Positions 1 through 6,571 of a stretch of 12,629 bases of DNA are shown here, piece after piece; within the stretch, counting starts at the first letter, position 1; every line of letters begins with the position of its first letter. The stretch lies in assembly GCA_945897545.1 (NCBI GenBank), contig CAMDGJ010000064.1, forward strand, positions 1-12,629, given 5' to 3'. The translations under genes and the position numbers were made by a program. A model generated the notes under the pieces. It did no database searches. It saw nothing but the letters and a program-made list of their open reading frames with translations, and was not told the origin of the DNA. The DNA is from Flavobacterium psychrophilum. GTDB lineage: Bacteria > Bacteroidota > Bacteroidia > Flavobacteriales > Flavobacteriaceae.

Positions 1-997
<997 letters not shown>

Positions 998-1018
998 TTA
1001 CTATTTATTTTTGGGGTA

Positions 1019-1026
1019 CAAAGGTA
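1019..1026 (-). promoter_or_regulatory. Predicted icd promoter, -7 box TACCTTTG
   Basis: On the minus strand the sequence reads TACCTTTG, matching the Bacteroidota -7 consensus TAnnTTTG, about 37 bases before the icd start. No clear TTG box is visible 17-23 bp upstream, so only the -7 element is supported. Confidence 0.5.
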
Positions 1027-1136
1027 AGGAAAACGGTTTCGTAAAAAGGAATACACTATAATTAAGTTTCGTCTTGGCTTAAGAATTGTGGAATTATGAA
1101 TTATCAATTCCGTAAAAGAGAATTATTTAAAATTGG

Positions 1137-1188
1137 CTACTTTTTTTATCGAAATGAAAAGGCAAGGTCTTTCTCGAAAAAAAAGTAG
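1137..1188. repeat. Inverted repeat between icd promoter and rplS terminator
   Basis: The arms 1137-1152 (CTAC, seven T, ATCGA) and 1174-1188 (TCG, eight A, GTAG) pair over 15 bp with one bulged base and a loop of about 21 nt. The arm is mostly A-T pairs. It lies beyond the rplS terminator and upstream of the icd promoter. No function is assigned. The rest of 983-1222 shows nothing gene-like. Confidence 0.4.
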
Positions 1189-1222
1189 AATATTTTTTAT
1201 TAAAAATGAGCGATTTTTATCC

Positions 1223-1253
1223 AAAAAAAACTCCCAAACGAGTTGGGAGTTTT
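1223..1253 (-). terminator. Rho-independent terminator of rplS
   Basis: The inverted repeat CTCCCAA (1231-1237) and TTGGGAG (1243-1249) is extended by A-T pairs to about 11 bp. Read on the minus strand, the hairpin is followed by a run of eight T (1223-1230). It sits about 20 bases past the rplS stop. Confidence 0.85.
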
Positions 1254-1272
1254 ATAATAAAGTGATATTTGA

Positions 1273-1623
1273 CTATCTTCTTTTGTCTCTAATCTTAGCT
1301 TTTTTACCAGTAAGTTCTCTGAAGTAGAAAATTCTAGCTCTACGAACGTGACCTTTTTTGTTGATTTCAATTTTTTGCAAAGCTGGCAAGTTCACTGGGA
1401 AGATACGCTCTACTCCAATAGCACCTGACATTTTACGAATCGTGAAAGTTTCTGTGTTTCCAGAACCTCTTCTTTGAATAACAACACCTTTAAAAAACTG
1501 TGTTCTTGTTTTTTCACCCTCTTTAATTTCATAGAAAACTGTGATAGTATCACCAGCTCCGAAAACAGGGAAATCTTTTCTTGCTACTAATTCGTCTTGA
1601 ACGAATTTCATTAAATCTGCCAT
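1273..1623 (-). CDS. rplS: 50S ribosomal protein L19
   Basis: This is ribosomal protein L19, at the 30S-50S interface of the ribosome. The 116 residues match the usual length. The conserved block around residues 43-75 is clear (FFKGVVIQRRGSGNTETF, then TIRKMSGAIGVERIFP), followed by the basic GHVRRARIFYFRELTGKKAK. ATG at 1623 is preceded by the A/T-rich leader typical of this group rather than a Shine-Dalgarno site. It lies downstream of trmD on the same strand, the usual trmD-rplS pairing, but 236 bp separate them and a good promoter lies in that gap. A strong terminator follows. Confidence 0.98.
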   Translation of the reverse strand: MADLMKFVQDELVARKDFPVFGAGDTITVFYEIKEGEKTRTQFFKGVVIQRRGSGNTETFTIRKMSGAIGVERIFPVNLPALQKIEINKKGHVRRARIFYFRELTGKKAKIRDKRR

Positions 1624-1695
1624 TTTTATTTTTTATTATGGTTTTAAAAAGAGCAACATACACGGTTTTCGCCAGAGGTTGGTCTAATGAGGGTG

Positions 1696-1726
1696 CAAAT
1701 TTACATCTTTTTTGGTAATTTACAAA
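1696..1726 (-). promoter_or_regulatory. Predicted rplS promoter (TTTG-N19-TAAATTTG)
   Basis: On the minus strand TTTG (1726-1723) is followed after 19 bp by TAAATTTG (1703-1696), a full match to the Bacteroidota promoter pattern. It leaves an rplS leader of roughly 65 nt, so rplS can be expressed independently of trmD. Confidence 0.6.
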
Positions 1727-1737
1727 CTTTATTTTCA

Positions 1738-1767
1738 AGTGTTCAGTGTTCAGTTTTTTAGTGTTCA
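1738..1767 (+). repeat. Interspersed 30-bp repeat, copy A
   Basis: The copy starts AGTGTTCAGTGTTCAG, then a T run and AGTGTTCA. It matches the reverse complement of 1826-1855 at 26 of 30 positions, so the two copies form an inverted pair between trmD and rplS. Confidence 0.7.
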
Positions 1768-1825
1768 TTTAGTGCACAATATTAAAATTGAAATTTACTG
1801 CTAAACTCATTTTTTTTCAACAAAC

Positions 1826-1855
1826 TGATCACTAAAAAGCTGACCACTGACCACT
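1826..1855 (-). repeat. Interspersed 30-bp repeat, copy B (inverted to copy A)
   Basis: Read on the minus strand it is AGTGGTCAGTGGTCAG, C, a T run, then AGTGATCA. It begins just after the trmD stop. With copy A it could form a long imperfect hairpin with a loop of about 58 nt in trmD read-through RNA. The same element occurs at 5216-5244. Confidence 0.7.
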
Positions 1856-1859
1856 TTAT

Positions 1860-2534
1860 TTATTCTAAAAGATCTGGTCGTCTGTTTTTCGTGTGTTCAA
1901 ACGCCATATCCTCGCGCCATTTGTCGATTTTAGCAAAATTTCCACTAGTTAATACTTCGGGAACTTTCCAACCTTTGTAATCCGCAGGTCTTGTGTAGAT
2001 TGGTCCAGACAATAAATTGTCCTGAAAACTATCAGTCAGAGCCGAAGTTTCGTCGCTCAAAACGCCAGGAATCAATCGTATTAATGCATCACACAAAACC
2101 AAAGCGCCTAATTCTCCGCCCGACAAAACATAGTCACCAATCGAAATTTCTTTAGTAATAAAATGATCGCGAACCCGTTGATCTACTCCTTTATAATGCC
2201 CGCACAATATAATGATATTTTCATACATCGACATAGTATTGGCCGTTTTCTGGTTCAACGTTTCCCCGTCAGGTGACATATATATGATTTCGTCATACGT
2301 TCTTTCGCTTTTCAAATGCGCAATACAATCGTCAATAGGCTGAATGTTCATTACCATTCCAGCACCGCCGCCGTAAGGATAATCATCGACACTTTTCTGC
2401 TTGTTTGTCGTGTAATCCCGTAAATTATGAAAATGTACTTCTACAATCCCTTTGTCTATGGCACGTTTCATCATCGAAGCCTCAAACGGACTTCGCAATA
2501 ATTCTGGGAGAACGGTAATGATATCTATTCGCAT
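1860..2534 (-). CDS. trmD: tRNA (guanine-N1)-methyltransferase TrmD
   Basis: TrmD uses S-adenosylmethionine to methylate N1 of G37 next to the anticodon in tRNAs, which prevents +1 frameshifting. The 224 residues fit the short Bacteroidota form (E. coli about 255). Visible SPOUT trefoil-knot motifs are YGGGAGMVM (54-62), [12 protein letters not shown] (110-121) and [13 protein letters not shown] (132-144). RLIPGVL (Arg153) and TDSFQ (Asp168) correspond to the catalytic-site region, and the C-terminal domain ends in KNRRPDLLE. The start at 2534 opens with [13 protein letters not shown], the usual N-terminus. Its leader is duplicated upstream of the neighbouring toxin-antitoxin genes, so the present 5' end may have been replaced when that module arrived. 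Confidence 0.97.
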   Translation of the reverse strand: MRIDIITVLPELLRSPFEASMMKRAIDKGIVEVHFHNLRDYTTNKQKSVDDYPYGGGAGMVMNIQPIDDCIAHLKSERTYDEIIYMSPDGETLNQKTANTMSMYENIIILCGHYKGVDQRVRDHFITKEISIGDYVLSGGELGALVLCDALIRLIPGVLSDETSALTDSFQDNLLSGPIYTRPADYKGWKVPEVLTSGNFAKIDKWREDMAFEHTKNRRPDLLE

Positions 2535-2560
2535 TTTTTATTTTCTAGTTTGTAAAGGTA
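2528..2560 (-). repeat. trmD leader and -7 region, copy 1 (direct repeat with 3687-3719)
   Basis: This 33-bp stretch covers the first bases of trmD, its A/T-rich leader and a -7-like TACCTTTA. It matches 3687-3719 at 31 of 33 positions, including 25 consecutive identical bases. The match continues more weakly into the coding region (37 of 57 bases identical without gaps from the ATG). Confidence 0.8.
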
Positions 2561-2615
2561 CAAAGTTTTGGATACTGAAAGATTTTATACATAATAGAGA
2601 TTCAACGCACATTTT

Positions 2616-3065
2616 TTATAGTAATCGCTTATCCCACGCAAAATCCTCGGCACTTTGTAGCATACTATTTGTAGTAAATAAAGGATGTTTCGTGTTTATA
2701 ATGTAATTGTATTCTTTTGGAATTATGGATGAAGGGACTTTTAGTACAAGAGATTCTAAAGAATTATACCATTTTGAACCAATTTCTTGAAGTTCTATAT
2801 AAGCTTCAATTGTCATCCAATTATCGGGCAAATCTTGAATGAGAATTTCTTTAACTAGTGTGTCGTCGTTAATTGCGATTGTTAGTATTTTATAAGGCCT
2901 TGAAATATTTATAGCAGATCTGTGGACGACGGTTTCTAATGTTGATAATGATCTGCTACTGCTAGTATAAATAACAAATTCGTCTTTTTTATTCCATCTA
3001 TTTGGTGCGCCAGAAGCATTTAAGGAATGGGAATATTTTTCGCTACAAATTTTAAAAACCTCCAT
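2616..3065 (-). CDS. RES-domain toxin of a RES-Xre toxin-antitoxin module
   Basis: RES-domain proteins of this type degrade cellular NAD+ and stop growth when not held by their antitoxin. At 149 residues it is a whole RES domain. The expected polar residues are present: Arg23 in GAPNRWN, Tyr33 in VIYTS, Glu44 in STLETVVH, Ser112 in LKVPSSIIP, and Asn120/Asn124 in EYNYIINTKHP. These are the positions that form the ADP-ribosyltransferase-like active site in the family, so the toxin looks intact. It starts 2 bases after the antitoxin stop, the usual order (antitoxin first) with translational coupling likely. Tight control is expected, through a promoter upstream of the antitoxin gene. Confidence 0.9.
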   Translation of the reverse strand: MEVFKICSEKYSHSLNASGAPNRWNKKDEFVIYTSSSRSLSTLETVVHRSAINISRPYKILTIAINDDTLVKEILIQDLPDNWMTIEAYIELQEIGSKWYNSLESLVLKVPSSIIPKEYNYIINTKHPLFTTNSMLQSAEDFAWDKRLL

Positions 3066-3067
3066 AA

Positions 3068-3502
3068 TTAAACGTTGTCTCCATATTCAATAGCAGTGAG
3101 GCGATCATCGATAAATTTGATGCCAGAAATAGTATCCAAGAATTTTTTTGGTGCTTTATTGTCTAAAAAATAATTTTCAGTAACTAACCATTTATCAAAA
3201 TTTTCTTTGGACTCAAAAACAGCTGTGCCGTGTTTGTAAAGAGAAATCAATAAAACGAGATGTTCTTTGATGTTGTCTTTCGAAATACTTTCGGGTTTAC
3301 GGTAAGACCTCAAAGTCTTGGAATTTATATTAAGCCAAGTCGAAATAATTTCGTCATTCAACGTTGTTATTTCCTTTAGATAATTAAAGTATCTCCAGTT
3401 GATGTTGTTCTGTCTTAAATAAAAGAGGATTTTGGTAAAATTGCTAATTTCAGGGACTTCAGCAATAGCTTCTCCACTAATCATTTTTTCTAAAGTTGCC
3501 AT
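3068..3502 (-). CDS. Xre/MbcA/ParS-type antitoxin (DUF2384)
   Basis: This is the antitoxin partner of the RES toxin. Such proteins bind the toxin with their C-terminal DUF2384 domain and repress their own operon with an N-terminal HTH domain. At 144 residues, a helix-turn-helix-like stretch lies near 48-70 (TLNDEIISTWLNINSKTLRS). The C-terminal part has the toxin-binding pattern: GTAVFESKENFDKWL (92-106), APKKFLDTISG (117-127) and a terminal LTAIEYGDNV. ATG at 3502 lies 17 bases from a strong -7 box at 3520-3527. A palindrome at 3549-3562 is the likely operator. The HTH call rests on pattern only; the family is otherwise clear. Confidence 0.88.
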   Translation of the reverse strand: MATLEKMISGEAIAEVPEISNFTKILFYLRQNNINWRYFNYLKEITTLNDEIISTWLNINSKTLRSYRKPESISKDNIKEHLVLLISLYKHGTAVFESKENFDKWLVTENYFLDNKAPKKFLDTISGIKFIDDRLTAIEYGDNV

Positions 3503-3519
3503 AGCTTTTTATTTTTTAT

Positions 3520-3548
3520 CAAAGATAGGAAAAAATACTTATTACAAA
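3520..3548 (-). promoter_or_regulatory. Predicted promoter of the antitoxin-toxin operon (TTTG-N17-TATCTTTG)
   Basis: On the minus strand TTTG (3548-3545) and TATCTTTG (3527-3520) are separated by 17 bp, a full match to the Bacteroidota promoter. The start codon is 17 bases past the -7 box, so the leader is very short. Confidence 0.65.
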
Positions 3549-3562
3549 CGGTAAATTTACCG
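3549..3562. promoter_or_regulatory. Perfect palindrome CGGTAAATTTACCG, likely antitoxin operator
   Basis: This 14-bp perfect dyad directly abuts the -33 element of the toxin-antitoxin promoter. Xre-type antitoxins of RES modules repress their operon by binding inverted repeats at the promoter. The position and symmetry fit that role; binding is inferred. Confidence 0.55.
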
Positions 3563-3615
3563 AATATTATATCTAGATTGCATTCGCTTTTTTGTAATTT
3601 GTAGCGAAGAGATTT

Positions 3616-3719
3616 TTACGACCAAATTCCTAATGCACCTTTAAACTGATTGCGTTGTAATTTTAGTACGACTATAATGGTAGTTGTTCGCATTTTTTAT
3701 TTTCTAGTTTGCAAAGTTA
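3616..3719 (-). pseudogene. Decayed copy of the trmD promoter, leader and 5' end
   Basis: From 3719 down the minus strand reads a -7 box TAACTTTG (3719-3712), then the same leader as trmD and an ATG at 3693. It is followed by 25 codons beginning MRTTTIIVVLKLQRNQFKG and a TAA. Aligned without gaps to trmD ([19 protein letters not shown]), 37 of the first 57 bases and 7 of 19 residues agree; the similarity then stops. The leader itself is 31/33 identical to the trmD copy. It lies directly downstream of the DUF1569 gene, where the original trmD start would be expected if the toxin-antitoxin genes were inserted. It could instead be a short unrelated ORF behind a duplicated promoter. Confidence 0.6.
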
Positions 3720-3739
3720 GGGTTCTAAAAATTAAAAAA

Positions 3740-4183
3740 CTAAACCCCAAATTGTCTCAAATGATGATCCATATGATTCCATATCAATTTATCCCAATCT
3801 TCAAAAGTCATTTTCCCCCAAAACGGATGGTCAGTAACTTTTATAGCTTCTTGACCGCCGGCAAACCGACTAAAATTGTTTATTAATTCTTTTTTAGCAT
3901 CATCAAAATCGTATTTTTCTTTAAAAATAAATTCAGGAGCAGTGGGACTGTCTTTTTTAAATTCTGAATTAATGACTTTGTTTTTTATCATTCGTCCTAA
4001 AAACCGCATTAGGAAATTTATTTTTAAGGACTTTTCTCCAAAAGCTACAGTCATGGCGCAGTTGGTATGTTTCATCATTTGATCAACAGACATTTTTCCC
4101 CAAATCGCTCTGCTAGATGGATTTAATGCTTCGATTCGAGCAATTATTTTGTCATTTTCAACTTTGTCATAAATAGATTTCAT
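3740..4183 (-). CDS. DUF1569 protein (DinB-like fold), putative metal-binding
   Basis: The 147-residue protein matches the DUF1569 family, related in fold to DinB/YfiT four-helix proteins. No reaction has been firmly assigned to this family. The histidines expected to bind a metal are visible: His39 in DQMMKHTNCAM, His119 in TDHPFWGKMT, and the terminal NHMDHHLRQFG (His137, His140, His141). There is no signal peptide, so it is probably cytoplasmic. It is transcribed away from the prolyl isomerase gene, from a shared 96-bp divergent promoter region. Downstream on its strand lies the decayed trmD start. Family membership is likely; its function is unknown. Confidence 0.8.
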   Translation of the reverse strand: MKSIYDKVENDKIIARIEALNPSSRAIWGKMSVDQMMKHTNCAMTVAFGEKSLKINFLMRFLGRMIKNKVINSEFKKDSPTAPEFIFKEKYDFDDAKKELINNFSRFAGGQEAIKVTDHPFWGKMTFEDWDKLIWNHMDHHLRQFGV

Positions 4184-4206
4184 GGTCTTTTTATTTTGAT
4201 TTATCT

Positions 4207-4214
4207 CAAAAATA
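4207..4214 (-). promoter_or_regulatory. Possible DUF1569 promoter, -7 box TATTTTTG
   Basis: The minus strand reads TATTTTTG 23 bases before the start. No convincing TTG box was seen upstream of it. Confidence 0.35.
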
Positions 4215-4248
4215 CAATTATACTGTATTCATTTTGTAAATTATATAT

Positions 4249-4256
4249 TAAATTTG
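4249..4256 (+). promoter_or_regulatory. Possible prolyl isomerase promoter, -7 box TAAATTTG
   Basis: TAAATTTG lies 23 bases before the ATG at 4280. The -33 element is poor, with only a CTG about 23 bp upstream. Confidence 0.45.
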
Positions 4257-4279
4257 CAACTCAATAAAAAACAATAAAA

Positions 4280-5212
4280 ATGGAAAACGGAATATACGCT
4301 AAATTCAACACCTCAAAAGGGTCGATTTTAGTAAAACTAACGCACGATTTAACTCCCGGCACTGTAGGGAACTTTGTAGCTCTTGCTGAAGGGAACATGG
4401 AAAATAAAGTAAAACCTCAAGGGGTAAAATTCTATGATGGATTAAAATTTCATAGAGTAATTCCAGATTTTATGATCCAAGGGGGTTGTCCTCAAGGAAC
4501 TGGAACTGGAGATCCAGGATACAAGTTTGATGACGAGTTTCACCAAGTTTTACGTCACGATGCACCTGGTGTTTTGTCGATGGCAAACTCAGGTCCAGGA
4601 AGTAATGGATCTCAATTTTTTATAACCCATATCGCAACGCCGTGGTTAGATGACAAACACACTGTTTTTGGGAATGTAATCGAAGGTCAAGATGTAGTTG
4701 ATGACATTGCTCAAGGCGATGCTTTAGAATCAGTAGAAATTCTAAGAGTTGGTGATGAAGCTAAAAGCTGGAATGCTATTGAAGCTTTCGTAGGCTTAAA
4801 AGGGGCTCGACTAAAACGTGCTGCAGCTTTAAAAGCAGCATCAGAATCTAAAATGGAAAAATTGGCTGCTGGTTTCGAAAAAACAGAAAGCGGATTGCGT
4901 TACCAATTCATCCAAAAAGGTGATGGTAAACAAGCAGAGAAGGGAAAAACGGTTTCTGTGCACTATGAAGGTTCACTAGAAAGCGGAAAAGTTTTTGATT
5001 CCTCTTATCCAAGAAAAAAACCAATCGAATTCAAACTAGGAGTAGGTCAAGTAATTGAAGGTTGGGATGAAGGCATTGCATTGTTGAAAGTGGGTGACAA
5101 AGCCCGTTTTGTAATTCCATCTGATTTAGGATATGGTCCAGCAGGAGCGGGTGGCGCGATTCCGCCAAACGCAACTTTGATTTTCGACGTAGAATTAATG
5201 GACGTGAAGTAA
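4280..5212 (+). CDS. Dual-domain peptidyl-prolyl isomerase: cyclophilin fused to FKBP
   Basis: Peptidyl-prolyl cis-trans isomerases speed proline isomerisation during protein folding. This 310-residue protein carries two unrelated isomerase folds. Residues about 5-160 are a cyclophilin, with [13 protein letters not shown] (57-69, catalytic Arg59), NGSQFFITH (109-117) and [10 protein letters not shown] (122-131). A charged, Ala-rich linker (about 170-200) follows. Residues about 204-309 are an FKBP domain with VHYEG (Tyr229), [16 protein letters not shown] (256-265), LGYG and [13 protein letters not shown]. Both active sites look complete. There is no signal peptide or lipobox, so it is probably cytoplasmic. 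Cyclophilin-FKBP fusions are known from flavobacteria, so this is unusual rather than new. It ends at a strong terminator that it shares with the converging gene. Confidence 0.95.
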   Translation: MENGIYAKFNTSKGSILVKLTHDLTPGTVGNFVALAEGNMENKVKPQGVKFYDGLKFHRVIPDFMIQGGCPQGTGTGDPGYKFDDEFHQVLRHDAPGVLSMANSGPGSNGSQFFITHIATPWLDDKHTVFGNVIEGQDVVDDIAQGDALESVEILRVGDEAKSWNAIEAFVGLKGARLKRAAALKAASESKMEKLAAGFEKTESGLRYQFIQKGDGKQAEKGKTVSVHYEGSLESGKVFDSSYPRKKPIEFKLGVGQVIEGWDEGIALLKVGDKARFVIPSDLGYGPAGAGGAIPPNATLIFDVELMDVK

Positions 5213-5215
5213 TAA

Positions 5216-5244
5216 AGTAGTCAGTGGCTAGTTTTTAGTGGTCA
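5216..5244 (+). repeat. Interspersed 30-bp repeat, copy C
   Basis: It begins AGTAGTCAGTGGCTAG, then a T run and AGTGGTCA, close to copy B read on the minus strand (1855-1826). As with copy B, it starts within a few bases of a stop codon (TAA 5210-5212) and reads in the direction of the gene. Confidence 0.65.
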
Positions 5245-5256
5245 GTGATTTGTTTT

Positions 5257-5306
5257 ATAAAAAGAGCATCCCAATATTTATTTAGATATTGGGATGCTCT
5301 TTTTAT
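5257..5306. terminator. Bidirectional terminator between converging genes
   Basis: A 21-bp perfect stem runs from 5257-5277 to 5286-5306 with an 8-nt loop. Its core is AAAAAGAGCATCCCAATAT, and it is flanked by A and T runs that give a U tract in both directions. It ends the prolyl isomerase gene (plus) and the peroxiredoxin-like gene (minus). The latter's stop codon (5303-5305) lies inside it. Confidence 0.9.
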
Positions 5307-5860
5307 TTTTTCCACTTAATGCTACAGCCCATACTTGGTTTTTGGTCAGGGTTGATGATTCTATTGTAAATTACGCCATCAATGGCGCCACGCAAATCAC
5401 TTGCACTCAATGGAATTCCGTTTCCTGGTCGGCTGTCGTCGAGTTGGCCGTGATATACCAACTTATCTTGATTGTCAAATAGAAAGAAATCAGGTGTGCA
5501 AGCAGCAGCATACCCTTTTGCCACATCTTGCGTTTCATCATATAGATATGGAAATTCAAAATTATTTTCGAAAGCGAATTCACTCATTAATTCAGGTGCG
5601 TCCTGCGGAACATTTACTACATCATTACTGCAGATTGCTACAACACCAATACCTTGTACACGATAATCATTAACAATTAAAACTACTTCGCGAATAACGT
5701 GAAGCACAAACGGACAGCTATTAGCGATAAACATAATGAGTGTTCCTTTTTCGCCTCTTACAGTACAAAAGCGGAAAGTATCAGCAGAATTAGTATCTTT
5801 TAAATAAAATTCAGGAGCAATAGTTCCTAGTGCAAGCTTATTCGATTGAGTTTGTGACAT
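5303..5860 (-). CDS. Peroxiredoxin/thioredoxin-like protein (AhpC-TSA fold, PRX-like)
   Basis: This thioredoxin-fold protein of 185 residues belongs to the peroxiredoxin-like group often annotated as 'thioredoxin family protein'. Characteristic stretches are APEFYLKD (15-22), ANSCPFVLHVIREV (46-59), YRVQGIGVVAICSNDVVNVPQD (66-87), CTPDFFLFD (121-129, with the cis-proline Pro123) and QLDDSRPGNGIP (139-150). Cys49 takes the place of the reactive cysteine, followed by Pro rather than a second Cys, so it is not a CxxC thioredoxin. Relatives usually have HCP here; this protein has Ser48-Cys49-Pro50. Cys121 and Cys179 could act as resolving residues. There is no signal peptide. A role in thiol/peroxide chemistry is inferred from the fold; the substrate is unknown. 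Confidence 0.88.
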   Translation of the reverse strand: MSQTQSNKLALGTIAPEFYLKDTNSADTFRFCTVRGEKGTLIMFIANSCPFVLHVIREVVLIVNDYRVQGIGVVAICSNDVVNVPQDAPELMSEFAFENNFEFPYLYDETQDVAKGYAAACTPDFFLFDNQDKLVYHGQLDDSRPGNGIPLSASDLRGAIDGVIYNRIINPDQKPSMGCSIKWKK

Positions 5861-5874
5861 CAGAGTAAAGTTTC

Positions 5875-5975
5875 AGGTTTCAAGTTTAAAGTTACTAATA
5901 AAATGTTGTTTTTTAGCTTGAAAAATGTAATTTGGTCTTTATTATATTTGGACAATTGCTCTAAATTTGAAACCT
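5875..5975. repeat. Inverted 9-bp pair AGGTTTCAA / TTGAAACCT around a divergent promoter region
   Basis: AGGTTTCAA at 5875-5883 and its reverse complement at 5967-5975 lie nearly symmetrically, 14 and 16 bases before the two divergent start codons (5860 minus, 5992 plus). This could be a shared regulatory site or the remains of an interspersed repeat. Confidence 0.4.
5918..5950 (+). promoter_or_regulatory. Possible promoter of the CsaA-like gene (TTG-N22-TATATTTG)
   Basis: TTG at 5918-5920 is followed after 22 bp by TATATTTG at 5943-5950. A second -7-like box, TAAATTTG, lies at 5962-5969 without a good upstream partner. Confidence 0.4.
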
Positions 5976-5991
5976 TAAACCTAATTTAACG

Positions 5992-6327
5992 ATGGATTTA
6001 ACTTGGACAGAATTTGAAAAAGTGGAAATGCGAGCAGGAACAGTACTTGAAGTCAATGATTACCCTGAAGCGCGCAAACCCGCTTACCAACTTACTATTG
6101 ATTTTGGACCTACAATTGAGATTCGAAAAACCTCCGCTCAAATCACAAAACGGTATCAAAAAGAAGCTTTAATAAACAAACAAATTGTTGCTGTTGTGAA
6201 TTTTCCAAAAAAGCAAATCGGGAAATTTATGAGTGAGTGTTTGGTTTTGGGCTCAGTAGGCGAGGACAATGACATTGTATTGTTGCAACCTGATTTTGTA
6301 GTCGATAATGGATTGCGAATTGGGTAA
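5992..6327 (+). CDS. csaA: CsaA-type tRNA-binding / export chaperone-like protein
   Basis: This 111-residue single OB-fold tRNA-binding domain protein fits the length of the CsaA family. CsaA proteins are dimers described as chaperones linked to protein export that can also bind tRNA. Diagnostic stretches are TEFEKVEMRAGTVLEV (6-21), DYPEARKPAYQLTIDFG (23-39), the ITKRYQ region, and the strongly conserved NFPKKQIGKFMSECLVLG (69-86). ATG at 5992 is the first in frame after a TAA, and the product begins at the expected place. It stands alone, divergent from the peroxiredoxin-like gene, with a degenerate region downstream. No clear terminator follows. Confidence 0.92.
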   Translation: MDLTWTEFEKVEMRAGTVLEVNDYPEARKPAYQLTIDFGPTIEIRKTSAQITKRYQKEALINKQIVAVVNFPKKQIGKFMSECLVLGSVGEDNDIVLLQPDFVVDNGLRIG

Positions 6328-6571
6328 TTTTTATTGTTTTCTTAATTTCTTATTTCTTGAATTCAATATGTGTTTACATAAATTAGCATAAATATTAATT
6401 GGAGCATTTTGAGTTATTGAAAAAAAGGCAAGTAGAACTAAGAGAAATTAAATCTAAGATCAAAAAAAAATGTCACTGCAGCATAACTTTTTAACCTCTT
6501 TTTGTTATTCTAATCTATCGTTATATAGTGTTTTACAAAAGTAATCCTGAAATTTATCAAACTAAATTTCT
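6328..6571. other. AT-rich non-coding stretch upstream of the S10 pseudogene
   Basis: No ORF, RNA gene, good promoter or hairpin could be supported here. It may hold the dead promoter of the pseudogene and the untranslated end of the CsaA-like gene. Confidence 0.5.

Noticed and set aside
1550..1768. Minus-strand frame covering the rplS leader
   Set aside because: It overlaps the rplS start and the repeat region, with no family resemblance; L19 is certain in the other frame.
2452..2706. Plus-strand frame sharing RIFYFLVCK with a plus-strand frame at 3650-3886
   Set aside because: The shared peptide is only the opposite-strand reading of the duplicated trmD leader; neither frame is a gene.
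3571..3578. Second palindrome ATCTAGAT near the toxin-antitoxin promoter
   Set aside because: Eight AT-rich bases are expected by chance; it is not placed like an operator.
5401..5673. Overlapping plus-strand frames inside the peroxiredoxin-like gene
   Set aside because: They are antisense shadows of a clearly conserved minus-strand protein.
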